Below are positions 16,230-25,773 of a DNA stretch of 64,000 nt, piece by piece. Source of the stretch: Schleiferiaceae bacterium (GTDB taxonomy: Bacteria > Bacteroidota > Bacteroidia > Flavobacteriales > Schleiferiaceae); the NCBI GenBank assembly GCA_018402665.1, contig JAGYIN010000001.1, forward strand, positions 372,001 through 436,000. Reading direction: 5' to 3'. The notes under the pieces were generated by a model. The model had not been told where the DNA came from and searched no databases. It saw only the letters and a program-made list of their open reading frames with translations. Within the stretch, counting starts at the first letter, position 1. Every line of letters begins with the position of its first letter. The translations under genes were made by a program, and so were the position numbers.

Positions 16230-19200
16230 TTGGAACTGGCAGACTTACTTAGCTATTACGATGAACACCCGCTCATTCAAGCCTTAGTTGAGGCTGCCAA
16301 AGACAACCAACGCACAGCCATCGGATGTGCCACCGCAGGTGGCTCTCATACTGCTCTTTTAGCCGCTGCGGCTTTTGTACAAACCGATGCTCCTCAACTC
16401 CTGATCGCACAGAGTAAAGAGCAGGCCGCCTACCTTCAAAACGACCTTCAAAAGCTCCTGCCTAAGGTGCCGTGTTATTTCTACCCGGCTTCTTACCGCA
16501 GACCTTACGAAGTGGCTCAAACCGATAACGCCAACGTTCTGCTTCGCGCAGAGGTACTCAATCATCTCAGCAGCAGACGACGTTCACCTCTAGTGATCAC
16601 CTACACGGAAGCACTTTTCGAAAAAGTAGTCACTAAAAAGGAATTGGAAAGCAACACCCTGAAGCTTCATGTGGGTGAACGCATATCGATTGATTTTTTA
16701 AACGAAACCCTTTTTGAATACCAATTCGAACGGGTGGATTTTGTCACAAGTCCCGGACAATTTTCGGTGCGCGGAGGTATTGTGGACATCTTCTCTTTTT
16801 CAAAAGACCACCCGTATCGGGTAGAATTTTTTGACGATGAGGTAGAGAGTATTCGTTATTTCGATATCGAGAGCCAACGCACCATAGGGAAGGCGAGCAA
16901 AATGAGCATCGTTCCGAACGTTGAAAACAAAACCTTTCTCGAGCAACGCAGCTCCTTTTTAAGCTATTTACCTAAGCAGACGCAGGTATGGTTGGATACG
17001 CCTTCATTGCTGACGGCAGGTTTGGACCGATTAATGGAATTGGCCCACGAAACCTACGAGCAGCTGGGAGATACCGTGAAACGTGGTGCGCCTAGCGAGC
17101 TTTTTGTTTCGGGCGATGCGATGAAGCGTGATCTTATGGATTACAGTCGCGTAGAATTTGGTAAAGCCCAGTGGCATACGCAAACCATAGAAAGCAAAGC
17201 ACTTCCGCAGCGCGCGTTTAATAAGGACTTCAATCTTCTTGCTCAAACCCTACTCGATGTAGATGGGCGGGGCAAGCGGGCCGTGTTGATGTGCGCGAAC
17301 GAAAAGCAAATAGACCGGTTCAAGGCCATTTTTGAGGATTTGGAGCTTGCCCCGCAGTACGACACTACTACCACATCCTTACACGAAGGTTTTGAAGACG
17401 AACTAGCCGGTGTCTATCTCTATACTGATCACCAGATTTTCGACCGTTACCAGCGGTTCAACATTAAAAACGGTGCCCAGAAAAAACAGGCCATCACACT
17501 AGAACAACTCAACGCATTAGAGTTTGGCGATTATGTAACGCATGTAGACCACGGTGTGGGTAAGTTTGGCGGGCTTCAAAAAATCGACAATAACGGTACC
17601 GTGCAAGAGGCCATAAAATTGGTCTATCGCGACAACGATATTCTGTATGTCAGCATTCATTCGCTGCATAAGATCAGTAAGTTCAACGGTAAAGATGGTA
17701 CGGCCCCGCAATTGAATAAGCTGGGCAGCCCACAATGGCAGTCGCTGAAAAAGAAGACGAAAGCGAAGGTGAAGCAGATTGCCTTTGATTTGATCCAATT
17801 GTACGCTCAACGCAAAGAAGCTATTGGCTTCGAATGTGCACCAGACGGCTACCTCCAACATGAATTGGAAGCCAGTTTCTTATACGAAGACACGCCCGAC
17901 CAAGTTTCGGCGACGGAAGCAGTGAAGAAGGACATGGAGCGCCCCATGCCAATGGACCGCCTCATTTGCGGTGATGTGGGCTTTGGTAAAACTGAAATTG
18001 CCATACGCGCAGCATTCAAAGCTGCTGCAAATGGTAAACAAGTCGCTGTGCTTGTGCCAACCACGATTCTCGCTTTCCAACACTTCAAGACCTTTACCAA
18101 ACGGCTGGAGGGTTTTCCCGTAACCGTAGATTACATCAATAGATTTCGCACGGCCAAGCAGCAACGCGAGACCTTAGCGAATCTTAAAAGTGGCAAAGTG
18201 GACATTCTTATCGGTACCCATAAATTGGTCAGTAAGACCGTGGAATTCAAAGACCTCGGGCTCCTCATTGTGGACGAAGAACAAAAATTTGGCGTAGGGG
18301 TAAAGGATAAAATAAAGACGCTGAAGGTGGGTGTTGATACCTTGACGTTGACCGCCACGCCTATTCCGCGCACCCTACAATTTTCGCTGATGGCCGCACG
18401 CGACCTCAGTGTAATGACTACTCCTCCACTGAACAGGCAACCCATTGAAACAGAATTGATCGGATTCACAGAAGAAGCCATTCGTGATTCGGTGAGTTAC
18501 GAAATCCAACGCGGTGGACAAGTTTTCTTTATCAATAATCGAGTCAGCAACATACAGGAAGTCGCAGGAATGATTCAACGTTTGGTACCCGATGCGAGAA
18601 TTGCCATAGGCCACGGTCAAATGGACGGGAAGAAATTGGAAAAAATCATGTTGGAATTTATGGACGGGAAATACGACGTTTTAGTCGCTACGTCTATTGT
18701 CGAAAGTGGCTTAGATGTGCCCAATGCGAATACCATCATTATCAACAACGCCAACCACTTTGGCATGTCCGACTTGCACCAAATGCGCGGACGTGTAGGA
18801 CGCTCCAACAAAAAGGCATTCTGTAAACTGATTGCACCACCACTTAGCTCGCTTACAGATGAGGCGCGCAAGCGACTCCAAGCTTTAGAGCAGTTTACGG
18901 ATCTGGGTTCTGGATTTAAAATTGCCATGAAGGATCTCGAAATTCGGGGCGCTGGCGATCTGTTGGGCGGCGAGCAAAGCGGCTTCATTTCCGACATGGG
19001 CTTCGACACATATCAAAAGATTCTGGCCGAAGCGGTGAATGAACTCAAAGAGAATGAATTCAAAGATTTGTACGACCAACCGGATAAAACGGAAGGTTCG
19101 CATTTCGTGGATGAGGTTCAAATAGACACTGATCTCGCGCTTCATATTCCTGACGAATACGTCAATAATATCGAAGAGCGCCTGAAATTATACCAGCGCA

Positions 19201-19574
19201 TGGGTGAGCTGGAAAAAGAGGAAGATCTGTTGCTGTTCCAATTAGAATTGGAAGACCGATTCGGACCGATTCCCCCACAAGTCGAAGACCTGCTGTACAG
19301 CATCCGCATTAAATGGCTCGCCAAGCACATTGGCTTCACGAAAATCATCATTAAAGGCGGTAAGCTCATTGCGCACTTTGCGGCTGAAAATAATAGTCCA
19401 TACTACCAACTGCCCATTTTCTCCGACGTCCTAGGTTATCTACAAACGCACTCACGGAGCGTTCAAATCAAACAAAAAGGAGATCAACTCACCTTTGTAG
19501 TTCAAAACATAATGCACCTACAAGGCGTTTACGAAGTATTCCATCGCATTACTACGGAAGAAGACTCAAAATAG
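16230..19574 (+). CDS. mfd: Transcription-repair coupling factor
   Basis: Mfd, 1114 residues, close to the usual length. A TTG start just after the fbp stop is used because no ATG lies near. Domains in order: the UvrB-like N-terminal module, the RNA polymerase interaction domain (YVTHVDHGVGKFGGLQ, about 432-447), then the RecG-like translocase with Walker A GDVGFGKTEIA near 581, DEEQ box LIVDEEQKFGVG near 680, SAT motif LTATPIPRTLQ, and motif VI QMRGRVGRS. The C-terminal TRCF domain follows. It removes stalled RNA polymerase at DNA lesions and recruits UvrA. It is in an operon with fbp and a DinB-like gene. Confidence 0.97.
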   Translation: MELADLLSYYDEHPLIQALVEAAKDNQRTAIGCATAGGSHTALLAAAAFVQTDAPQLLIAQSKEQAAYLQNDLQKLLPKVPCYFYPASYRRPYEVAQTDNANVLLRAEVLNHLSSRRRSPLVITYTEALFEKVVTKKELESNTLKLHVGERISIDFLNETLFEYQFERVDFVTSPGQFSVRGGIVDIFSFSKDHPYRVEFFDDEVESIRYFDIESQRTIGKASKMSIVPNVENKTFLEQRSSFLSYLPKQTQVWLDTPSLLTAGLDRLMELAHETYEQLGDTVKRGAPSELFVSGDAMKRDLMDYSRVEFGKAQWHTQTIESKALPQRAFNKDFNLLAQTLLDVDGRGKRAVLMCANEKQIDRFKAIFEDLELAPQYDTTTTSLHEGFEDELAGVYLYTDHQIFDRYQRFNIKNGAQKKQAITLEQLNALEFGDYVTHVDHGVGKFGGLQKIDNNGTVQEAIKLVYRDNDILYVSIHSLHKISKFNGKDGTAPQLNKLGSPQWQSLKKKTKAKVKQIAFDLIQLYAQRKEAIGFECAPDGYLQHELEASFLYEDTPDQVSATEAVKKDMERPMPMDRLICGDVGFGKTEIAIRAAFKAAANGKQVAVLVPTTILAFQHFKTFTKRLEGFPVTVDYINRFRTAKQQRETLANLKSGKVDILIGTHKLVSKTVEFKDLGLLIVDEEQKFGVGVKDKIKTLKVGVDTLTLTATPIPRTLQFSLMAARDLSVMTTPPLNRQPIETELIGFTEEAIRDSVSYEIQRGGQVFFINNRVSNIQEVAGMIQRLVPDARIAIGHGQMDGKKLEKIMLEFMDGKYDVLVATSIVESGLDVPNANTIIINNANHFGMSDLHQMRGRVGRSNKKAFCKLIAPPLSSLTDEARKRLQALEQFTDLGSGFKIAMKDLEIRGAGDLLGGEQSGFISDMGFDTYQKILAEAVNELKENEFKDLYDQPDKTEGSHFVDEVQIDTDLALHIPDEYVNNIEERLKLYQRMGELEKEEDLLLFQLELEDRFGPIPPQVEDLLYSIRIKWLAKHIGFTKIIIKGGKLIAHFAAENNSPYYQLPIFSDVLGYLQTHSRSVQIKQKGDQLTFVVQNIMHLQGVYEVFHRITTEEDSK

Positions 19575-19577
19575 CGC

Positions 19578-20216
19578 ATGCAAACACCCGAATACATAGT
19601 AAACCGCTTAAACGAATTGGCCCAACACCAAGCACAATTTGAGCGGGCATTCTACTTCCTAGAAGACGAAGAGCTCTTTTTTATTCCTGAAGGGGAACAG
19701 TGGTCTGCTATTGAATGCATCGAACACATCAACAATGTGAATGAGGTGTATCTGCCGCAATTGACTAAAGTGTGCCAATTGCCTGAAGCAAAGGAATCCA
19801 GCAGCATAAAAATGGGCTGGTTCACGAAAAAAGCGCGGGTATGGATGCAACCTATAACCAAGGCGAAAGCACTGAAAATCCCCGCACCCAGAAAACTAAA
19901 ACCACGCCGCTTGAGAAATCCGGACTTAAAAATTGCTCCGCAGAAAGTCATGGAGAACTTCATTGCGGATCTCTGTCAGATTGAAAAGTTGGTACGAATC
20001 ATTCCTAACAGTCAGGATTTGTGTAATACCAAGGTGACCTCAGCGTTGCCGCCGTTTAAGATCAAATCCATTACCGCACTTGAAATCATTATCCCACACA
20101 TCGCCAGGCACCTTACCCAAGCTGAGCGCATCTTAAACGGCGGAAAGCTCGCTAAGGACAATACCCCAACCAACCCGGACCTTATTTACCCAACGCGGGA
20201 AGCAAAAAAAAACTAA
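19578..20216 (+). CDS. DinB-like four-helix protein
   Basis: A 212-residue protein of the DinB/DUF664-type superfamily (metal-binding four-helix bundle). Recognisable parts are GEQWSAIECIEHINNVNEVYLPQL near the N terminus, where the His after WSAIECIE fits the first metal ligand, and HIARHLTQAERIL near the C terminus with the third ligand. Family members include bacillithiol-dependent transferases and uncharacterised stress proteins, so no reaction is assigned. The ATG is three bases after the mfd stop, and the unit ends in a strong terminator at 20232. Confidence 0.75.
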   Translation: MQTPEYIVNRLNELAQHQAQFERAFYFLEDEELFFIPEGEQWSAIECIEHINNVNEVYLPQLTKVCQLPEAKESSSIKMGWFTKKARVWMQPITKAKALKIPAPRKLKPRRLRNPDLKIAPQKVMENFIADLCQIEKLVRIIPNSQDLCNTKVTSALPPFKIKSITALEIIIPHIARHLTQAERILNGGKLAKDNTPTNPDLIYPTREAKKN

Positions 20217-20231
20217 CTCAAAATTTGGCAT

Positions 20232-20264
20232 AAAAAAAACCGGCGCGATGCGCCGGTTTTTTTT
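20232..20264. terminator. Bidirectional terminator between convergent genes
   Basis: A perfect ACCGGCGC/GCGCCGGT stem with loop GAT, flanked by A-runs on the left and T-runs on the right. It can end both the fbp-mfd-DinB unit (plus) and the T9SS unit (minus). Confidence 0.88.
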
Positions 20265-20281
20265 ATTTTCTCTTCTATGTA

Positions 20282-21817
20282 TTACAGCGCCTTAATCCAA
20301 AGCTTGCCACCGTACTGTCCGTTAAATCCACTCGTCTGCGCTTGTTTCGCTGATTCGTAGTTGTTGAACTTCAATAAGAAGACGTAGTACATGTTATTTC
20401 CTGGATCTTGGAACACATCAGAAGCAATGCCTTGTTTGCTCAAACGTGCCTGAAGTTTGTTGGCATTCGTCACAGAACCGAACACACCGGCAGTCACATA
20501 GTAACCGCGTGAACCCGCCTGAACATTTCCTGCGTATTGGTTAGGATCGTAGCCTTTGATATTGCTTTTCACCTGACCGCCTTGTGGCGTTTGCGGATAA
20601 GTAATGTTCGGGTATACGCCGGTTTGATTGTTGGCGCCATTGTTCATTGCACCCGCACCATTACCACCAACAGTACCAGCATTTGCAGCGCCATTTCCAT
20701 TAAAGCCGTTATTTCCAGAACCCGCTGCTGCCTGAGAAACGGCTTCACTAAGTTCTCCTTTTAGGTTTTCTTTTTCTGCATCAAACAGCTCTTTCTGCTG
20801 AGCAGAAACTTCATCCTTGAATTCATCAAGACGGTCGTTCAGAAGGTCTTCAAGATCTCCAGACTGACGATTTTGACGGTCCTTCAATTTTTTTAGTTCA
20901 TTCTCCAATCGCTTGTCTTTTTTGCTTTCGCCAAAAGAATAGCGGAGCATAAATTCATGCGAATTACCCAATGCAAAACCGTAGGTATTCAGCGAAAAAT
21001 CATACGCATAGCCCAAAGTGATGTTTTCCGTCAAATGCACTCCGGTATTCGCCGTTACCGCATAAGATGATCGGTATGCCGCACCTATAAAGAAGTACTC
21101 TTTATGGTTAAACATTAAACCCGCATCTACTTGTGGAATAGTTACTTCATTCGCGCGAACGGTAACAAAAGGACTTAAGGTCATGAGACCCTTTTGCAAG
21201 TTCACATCATATTGAGTATTCACTACATAGTGACGCATGTACTGATACTGGAAGGGACTAATGACGTAGTTGTCTGAGAAATCTACCTTAGGCGCTAAAA
21301 TGTTCGGTACTGCTGCTCCGAAAGAGAAGTCGCCGAATTTGAGGTTAAACCCAAAGTTCAGATCAAACTTGGCTCTATTTAATGCAGAGAATAATACCGG
21401 GTCTAAATCGTCCTGTACACGAATACCACCCACGTTAATGGTGTTGTTCACATAACCGGCACCTAGACCTAAGCTTAGGCTATTTTGATCGGTAAACTTT
21501 ACGTGCCATGCGTAGGAACCGTAGAATCCTGCGCGTGAAACAATATCCGTAACGTCGTTAAATGCATAACCGCTGTACCCAAATTTCAGGTCTTCACGAT
21601 TGCCATTGAACGCCATGAACTGTGTTTCGGGAGCACCCTGAATATCCGTCCATTGACGTCTATTCAAAACAGTAATCTCCGTTTTCCCGTCTAATCCGCT
21701 AAAAGCAGGATTAAAGAGGTGTGCAGTATTCAAATAATTTGAAATTAAGGGAAGCTGCTGGGCCTGAACCGTCCAACTTCCAACAACCAATGCGAGTGTA
21801 AATACTAACTTTTTCAT
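20282..21817 (-). CDS. PorP/SprF-family T9SS membrane protein with C-terminal SPOR domain
   Basis: A 511-residue protein. After a signal peptide (ending near VQAQQ), residues about 20-300 are a PorP/SprF beta-barrel with the hallmark N-terminal block YLNTAHLFNPAFSGL and RRQWTDIQGAP. A charged coiled-coil stretch (about 305-360) and an Asn/Gly-rich linker follow, then a SPOR-like domain at the C terminus (YYVTAGVFGSVTNANKL, then YYVFLLKFNNYESAKQAQ). SprF-like proteins help T9SS export of partner adhesins; SPOR domains bind denuded peptidoglycan. The preceding gene encodes a type-B sorting surface protein, probably its substrate. The SPOR fusion is unusual and suggests anchoring to the cell wall. 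Confidence 0.85.
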   Translation of the reverse strand: MKKLVFTLALVVGSWTVQAQQLPLISNYLNTAHLFNPAFSGLDGKTEITVLNRRQWTDIQGAPETQFMAFNGNREDLKFGYSGYAFNDVTDIVSRAGFYGSYAWHVKFTDQNSLSLGLGAGYVNNTINVGGIRVQDDLDPVLFSALNRAKFDLNFGFNLKFGDFSFGAAVPNILAPKVDFSDNYVISPFQYQYMRHYVVNTQYDVNLQKGLMTLSPFVTVRANEVTIPQVDAGLMFNHKEYFFIGAAYRSSYAVTANTGVHLTENITLGYAYDFSLNTYGFALGNSHEFMLRYSFGESKKDKRLENELKKLKDRQNRQSGDLEDLLNDRLDEFKDEVSAQQKELFDAEKENLKGELSEAVSQAAAGSGNNGFNGNGAANAGTVGGNGAGAMNNGANNQTGVYPNITYPQTPQGGQVKSNIKGYDPNQYAGNVQAGSRGYYVTAGVFGSVTNANKLQARLSKQGIASDVFQDPGNNMYYVFLLKFNNYESAKQAQTSGFNGQYGGKLWIKAL

Positions 21818-21819
21818 GA

Positions 21820-23820
21820 TTAGAAGTTGTTTAAGATGGTTACAGCCGATTTCACACGTATCTCATTGTTGTGTGTCAACACAAAATAATACGTTCCGTC
21901 CTCGAGTGCAGAACCACCATCGGTCGTTCCGCCCCACGCGTTATTGTATACCTCCTGATTGAACACGGGTGTACCCCAGCGCGTATATACCGTAAATTCA
22001 CAATCGTCTCCGGCAGTGATGCCGCTAAGATCGAGTACATCATTACGTCCATCGCCATTTGGCGTAATGACGTTTTGAATGTTTCCATAAGTTGCAGCAT
22101 AAATCACTGCTGAATCTTGTTCTTTTACAAAAACCTGAACGCTTGCTGTATCCGTACAGCCGTTCAAATCTTCTACTTGAATGAAGAATGTTGTCGTATC
22201 TGCTGTCGGCAATGCAAAGGTGATTACACCGTGTTGATTGCTAAACGTAGCTGGCGCATCTGCAAACCAGTAGTACGACGTTCCGCCTGAGGAAGACAAG
22301 GTCGTTGCAGCTCCTGGTGAAATAATCTGTGGAGATGCAGTAGCTGTAGCAATTAGATTATAATTGTACACATCTAAAGTATCTACTGTTTTACACTGAT
22401 TGATGCCTGAGGCTTCGATGATGTACTGACCCGGTTGACTGATGAAGTTTTGCTTACCTACAAAAAGGCCTCCGTTCCAAGCGAATGTCAATGCATTACT
22501 TTGCAGACTTACAAGCACACTATCGTACACACATATTCCAAGTGAATCACCTGGTAGGATGGTCAACGTAGGGAAATTCACAAAGTCTACAGTTGTCTCG
22601 TTCGTGATAAACGAACACGTTTCGTTGATAATACTTAACCTGTAATCTGCGGTATCGGCGACAATCGAAGTATCGACTTTTAGCCAAGGCAAAGTATCGT
22701 TTGCAAGATTGAGCCAGTTCCCAGAACCAGAAGGATATGCCACTTGCCATTGGTATTCCCAACTGCTGTTAAGAACGGTATCTTGTGCGACAAGCATCAC
22801 AGAGTCCGTCAAACAAAGGGTAGTCGTTGGTAAACTTTGGTACGACCACATTGCAACATCTACAACAGTAGCCGGCACCGTATCAACTATAACCGTAAAT
22901 ACTTCTGACGTATCTACACAACCTCCAGGGATTGAAGTAACCTCTAGATACCACGTACCGGTGGTATCGACATCAATGGTATTTAAGGTGTCGTTAGGCA
23001 ATGCATACATCACGGGCTGACCGAAAATATTGGTACTGTCGTCTTTCAACCAACGGTATTTGTAGTCGGTGATTCCCGGCGAAGGAAAGGCAAAGTACTC
23101 TAAGGTAGCAACCGTCCCATAACACATGCGAATGGAGTCCATCCCAACATAGTTAACACCTGACCCACTCTGTGCGTAGACATCTGTAGGTGGTGTGTAC
23201 GAATTGACAATGGTATCATTTGACGTTGCATCACAAAGATTCGAGCTTACCTCGAGTGCATAAGTACCACTAGCAATGACGAAGAGTGTATCATTGATTT
23301 CTCCAGCCATGGGGCCGCCACCTATTAACCATTGGTACGTGTACGACTGACCGGCAGGAGGCTGATTTGCAACCAATAGTGCGGTATCTCCTTCACAAAA
23401 AGTGATTTCGCCTGCCTTATCAAACCAATTAAACGCCGTAATCGCAGTTTCCGGATTTGCCCCAATGATCACGTTACTGATGGTATCACTAATAACCACG
23501 GGGTTAGAGCTGATCATTCTAAATTTATAAACCCCTTGGGTAGTATTGTCTGGAACGAGCACATCTATTTCATTGCCAGTGCTCACGCCGTAGGCAAGAA
23601 GGGCATTGACGCTGACGAAGTTTCCAGCGAAGTTTCCGCTGGCATCACTCATTTCCACCGAAAAGGTATTGCCTATATTAAATGGAGAGGTGATATTGAA
23701 TCCGAAGACGATGGTATCGCCCTGGCAGGCCTGCAAACTTAGAGACTCGTTGGAGGTAGACTGCGCTTGAGCAGACCATGCGAATCCCATTAATGCCAAT
23801 GAGAGTATTAGTTTTCTCAT
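21820..23820 (-). CDS. T9SS type B sorting domain surface protein
   Basis: A 666-residue secreted protein. It has a signal peptide (cleaved near AQAQ), several Ig/PKD-like beta domains rich in cysteine and threonine, with repeated patterns such as YQWLIGGG, YKYRWLKDD and YEYQWQ-like strands, and a C-terminal gliding-motility-associated (CHU_C, type B) sorting domain: VITPNGDGRNDVLDL, FTVYTRWGTPVFNQ and LEDGTYYFVLTHNNE. It is directed across the outer membrane by the T9SS. Three bases separate it from the PorP/SprF gene, the typical adhesin-SprF pairing. The ligand is unknown. Confidence 0.88.
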   Translation of the reverse strand: MRKLILSLALMGFAWSAQAQSTSNESLSLQACQGDTIVFGFNITSPFNIGNTFSVEMSDASGNFAGNFVSVNALLAYGVSTGNEIDVLVPDNTTQGVYKFRMISSNPVVISDTISNVIIGANPETAITAFNWFDKAGEITFCEGDTALLVANQPPAGQSYTYQWLIGGGPMAGEINDTLFVIASGTYALEVSSNLCDATSNDTIVNSYTPPTDVYAQSGSGVNYVGMDSIRMCYGTVATLEYFAFPSPGITDYKYRWLKDDSTNIFGQPVMYALPNDTLNTIDVDTTGTWYLEVTSIPGGCVDTSEVFTVIVDTVPATVVDVAMWSYQSLPTTTLCLTDSVMLVAQDTVLNSSWEYQWQVAYPSGSGNWLNLANDTLPWLKVDTSIVADTADYRLSIINETCSFITNETTVDFVNFPTLTILPGDSLGICVYDSVLVSLQSNALTFAWNGGLFVGKQNFISQPGQYIIEASGINQCKTVDTLDVYNYNLIATATASPQIISPGAATTLSSSGGTSYYWFADAPATFSNQHGVITFALPTADTTTFFIQVEDLNGCTDTASVQVFVKEQDSAVIYAATYGNIQNVITPNGDGRNDVLDLSGITAGDDCEFTVYTRWGTPVFNQEVYNNAWGGTTDGGSALEDGTYYFVLTHNNEIRVKSAVTILNNF

Positions 23821-23954
23821 ATCAGGTATTTGGGTTAATTAATGTAAGCACAACAATTATTGTACTTAGCTTGTTGCTAATTTCGCACTTCAAAAGCAAT
23901 AACCGTGCTACGTTTACTCAATTAAACCGATATTCTATCAACAATCTTGCTGTT

Positions 23955-24410
23955 ATGACATCTATTCAACTCGAAAACATTAAAACGGAGCTATTAAAAA
24001 ATGTGGATTTGCGCGGTGATGCCCTGCAAAAAATAACTGTGGAAGTGCTTGATCAACGGGTGCCTTATTACAATTGGACGGGGTTGTATTGGATGAATGA
24101 CCTTAAAAGTCAATTGGAATTAGGGGCCTATGTCGGTGCAGCAACAGACCATACCAGCATTCCCTACGGACGGGGCATCTGCGGTCAAGTAGCACTTTCA
24201 GGAGCAACCTTTGAAGTTCCTGATGTACATGCTCAAGATAATTACCTGGCCTGCAGTTTGGCAACAAAAAGCGAGATTGTCGTCCCTATTTACGCAGAGG
24301 ATAAATTGGTCGGTCAGATCGATATCGACTCACACGAATTGGACCCGTTTACAACGGAAGACCATGAACTTTTAGAATGGGTGGCACAATTCATTGCCGA
24401 CCGCTTGTAA
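23955..24410 (+). CDS. GAF domain protein, free-Met-(R)-sulfoxide-reductase-like
   Basis: A 151-residue single GAF domain from the ATG at 23955. The pattern IPYGRGICGQVA, then VPDVHAQDNYLACSLATKSEIVVPI and IDIDSHELDPF, is that of the fRMsr (YebR/MsrC) family, which reduces free methionine-R-sulfoxide. Two of the three family cysteines are kept (those equivalent to Cys94 and Cys118 of E. coli), while the Cys84 position is His. The catalytic Cys118 equivalent is present, so activity is possible with a different resolving partner, but it may be a sensor. It stands alone, divergent from the T9SS unit and convergent with the permease. Confidence 0.75.
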   Translation: MTSIQLENIKTELLKNVDLRGDALQKITVEVLDQRVPYYNWTGLYWMNDLKSQLELGAYVGAATDHTSIPYGRGICGQVALSGATFEVPDVHAQDNYLACSLATKSEIVVPIYAEDKLVGQIDIDSHELDPFTTEDHELLEWVAQFIADRL

Positions 24411-24415
24411 CCTAG

Positions 24416-25723
24416 CTAGGCGTTCATTCGAATAGCATCGACGGGGTTTAAGCGGGCCGCCATCCATGCTGGAACAAAGCCGGAAACCAATCCAATCAAA
24501 GCACTTAGGCCAATTCCCACAAAAACATTCGATACACTCAAAGCGATCTCAAAATCAAACGCTTTGGTCGCTGCATATGCACCCAATGCCACGAGTAAAA
24601 GGCCCATAATTCCACCGATCAAACAGAGCACAACGCTTTCCGTTAAAAATTGAAAAAGAACCATAAAGTTCTTCGCGCCAAGCGCTTTTTGAATGCCAAT
24701 CTCATTCGTGCGTTCTCGCACACTGACAAACATGATATTTGCAATACCGAAACCACCAACCAGTATAGAAAATCCGCCAATGACAGTACCGACGATACCC
24801 AGCACTCCAAAAAGAGAGTCCAACTGATTTTTAATGAGCGAAGGGTCGTTTAAAGCAAAATCATCATCTGCACCGGGACGCAGTCTTCTCAGCGAGCGCA
24901 TGATTCCGGTGAGTTCATCTTTTAATTGGTCCAAAGGCACACCCGGCTTTGCACTCACCATGATCAAATTTTGATCGTTTCGATCGGTATTGACCACGGT
25001 ACGAACGAATGTAAAGGGCACCAATACTTGGCGATCATAGCTCTGACCTACGAGGCTCTGGCCCACTTTTTCAAAAACACCAATAACGGTCAATTTTTGC
25101 CCTTCAATAGTAATGCGTTCCCCTACACAGCGCTCGCGATTCGGAAAAAGTCCTTCAGCAATATCTGCCCCAATAATGCAATACGGCCGACCGGCGCTCA
25201 TCTCTAACTCCGTAAAGTAGCGGCCTTCTGTAAGTTCAAAGTCCCAAATTTGGGCATATTCAAACGTCGTGCCCAGCACATCTATGCCGCTCGTACTGTT
25301 GCTCTCGAACTTTGCCGTCGCGCCGTTTAAAGAACTTCCAAATGCGATGTTTTCAGCATACTGACTCCGCTTTCGCAAAAGTTCTGATTCATTTTTCAGC
25401 GGTACTGGCCGATTCAAATATTTCCACCACGCATACTCACCGCCTCCGCCCCAAGGCCATTTCTGAATGTAAACAACGTTATCACCCAGCTGGCTCACAC
25501 TGTCACGAATGTTCTTTTCCAACGAATCTACTATGGAATAAACCAGGATAATGGCAAAGATGCCAATGGTGATGCCTAGAAGGGACAATAGCGTACGTAA
25601 CTTATTAGCTGCCAATGAAATAACAGCAAACAGTACACTTTCTCGAACAAGTCTTAATAACAGTAGCAATGCGGTAGGGATTTCCTTCAAAATTAGGAGA
25701 ATAAAAAGACAATCCCACGGCAT
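24416..25723 (-). CDS. MacB/FtsX-type ABC transporter permease
   Basis: About 435 residues. The layout is that of MacB-like permeases: one N-terminal membrane helix (LRTLLSLLGITIGIFAIILVYSIV), a large periplasmic MacB_PCD domain (about residues 60-300) and three C-terminal helices in an FtsX domain ending FVPAWMAARLNPVDAIR. Such permeases drive mechanotransmission for macrolide, lipoprotein or peptide export with a separate ATPase and adaptor, neither of which is next door. The exact start is uncertain: an ATG at 25723 is used, and an upstream TTG/ATG would overlap purH. It is divergent from purH. Confidence 0.85.
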   Translation of the reverse strand: MPWDCLFILLILKEIPTALLLLLRLVRESVLFAVISLAANKLRTLLSLLGITIGIFAIILVYSIVDSLEKNIRDSVSQLGDNVVYIQKWPWGGGGEYAWWKYLNRPVPLKNESELLRKRSQYAENIAFGSSLNGATAKFESNSTSGIDVLGTTFEYAQIWDFELTEGRYFTELEMSAGRPYCIIGADIAEGLFPNRERCVGERITIEGQKLTVIGVFEKVGQSLVGQSYDRQVLVPFTFVRTVVNTDRNDQNLIMVSAKPGVPLDQLKDELTGIMRSLRRLRPGADDDFALNDPSLIKNQLDSLFGVLGIVGTVIGGFSILVGGFGIANIMFVSVRERTNEIGIQKALGAKNFMVLFQFLTESVVLCLIGGIMGLLLVALGAYAATKAFDFEIALSVSNVFVGIGLSALIGLVSGFVPAWMAARLNPVDAIRMNA

Positions 25724-25773
25724 GAAAACATTACTTTTGTTTCTTCCATTATTTTTCAAAAACACACACATTG

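Noticed and set aside
21820-23820. CRISPR-like or tandem DNA repeats in the T9SS surface proteins
   Set aside because: The repetition is at protein level (Ig/PKD-like strands) with diverged DNA; no regular spacer-repeat structure exists anywhere in the window.
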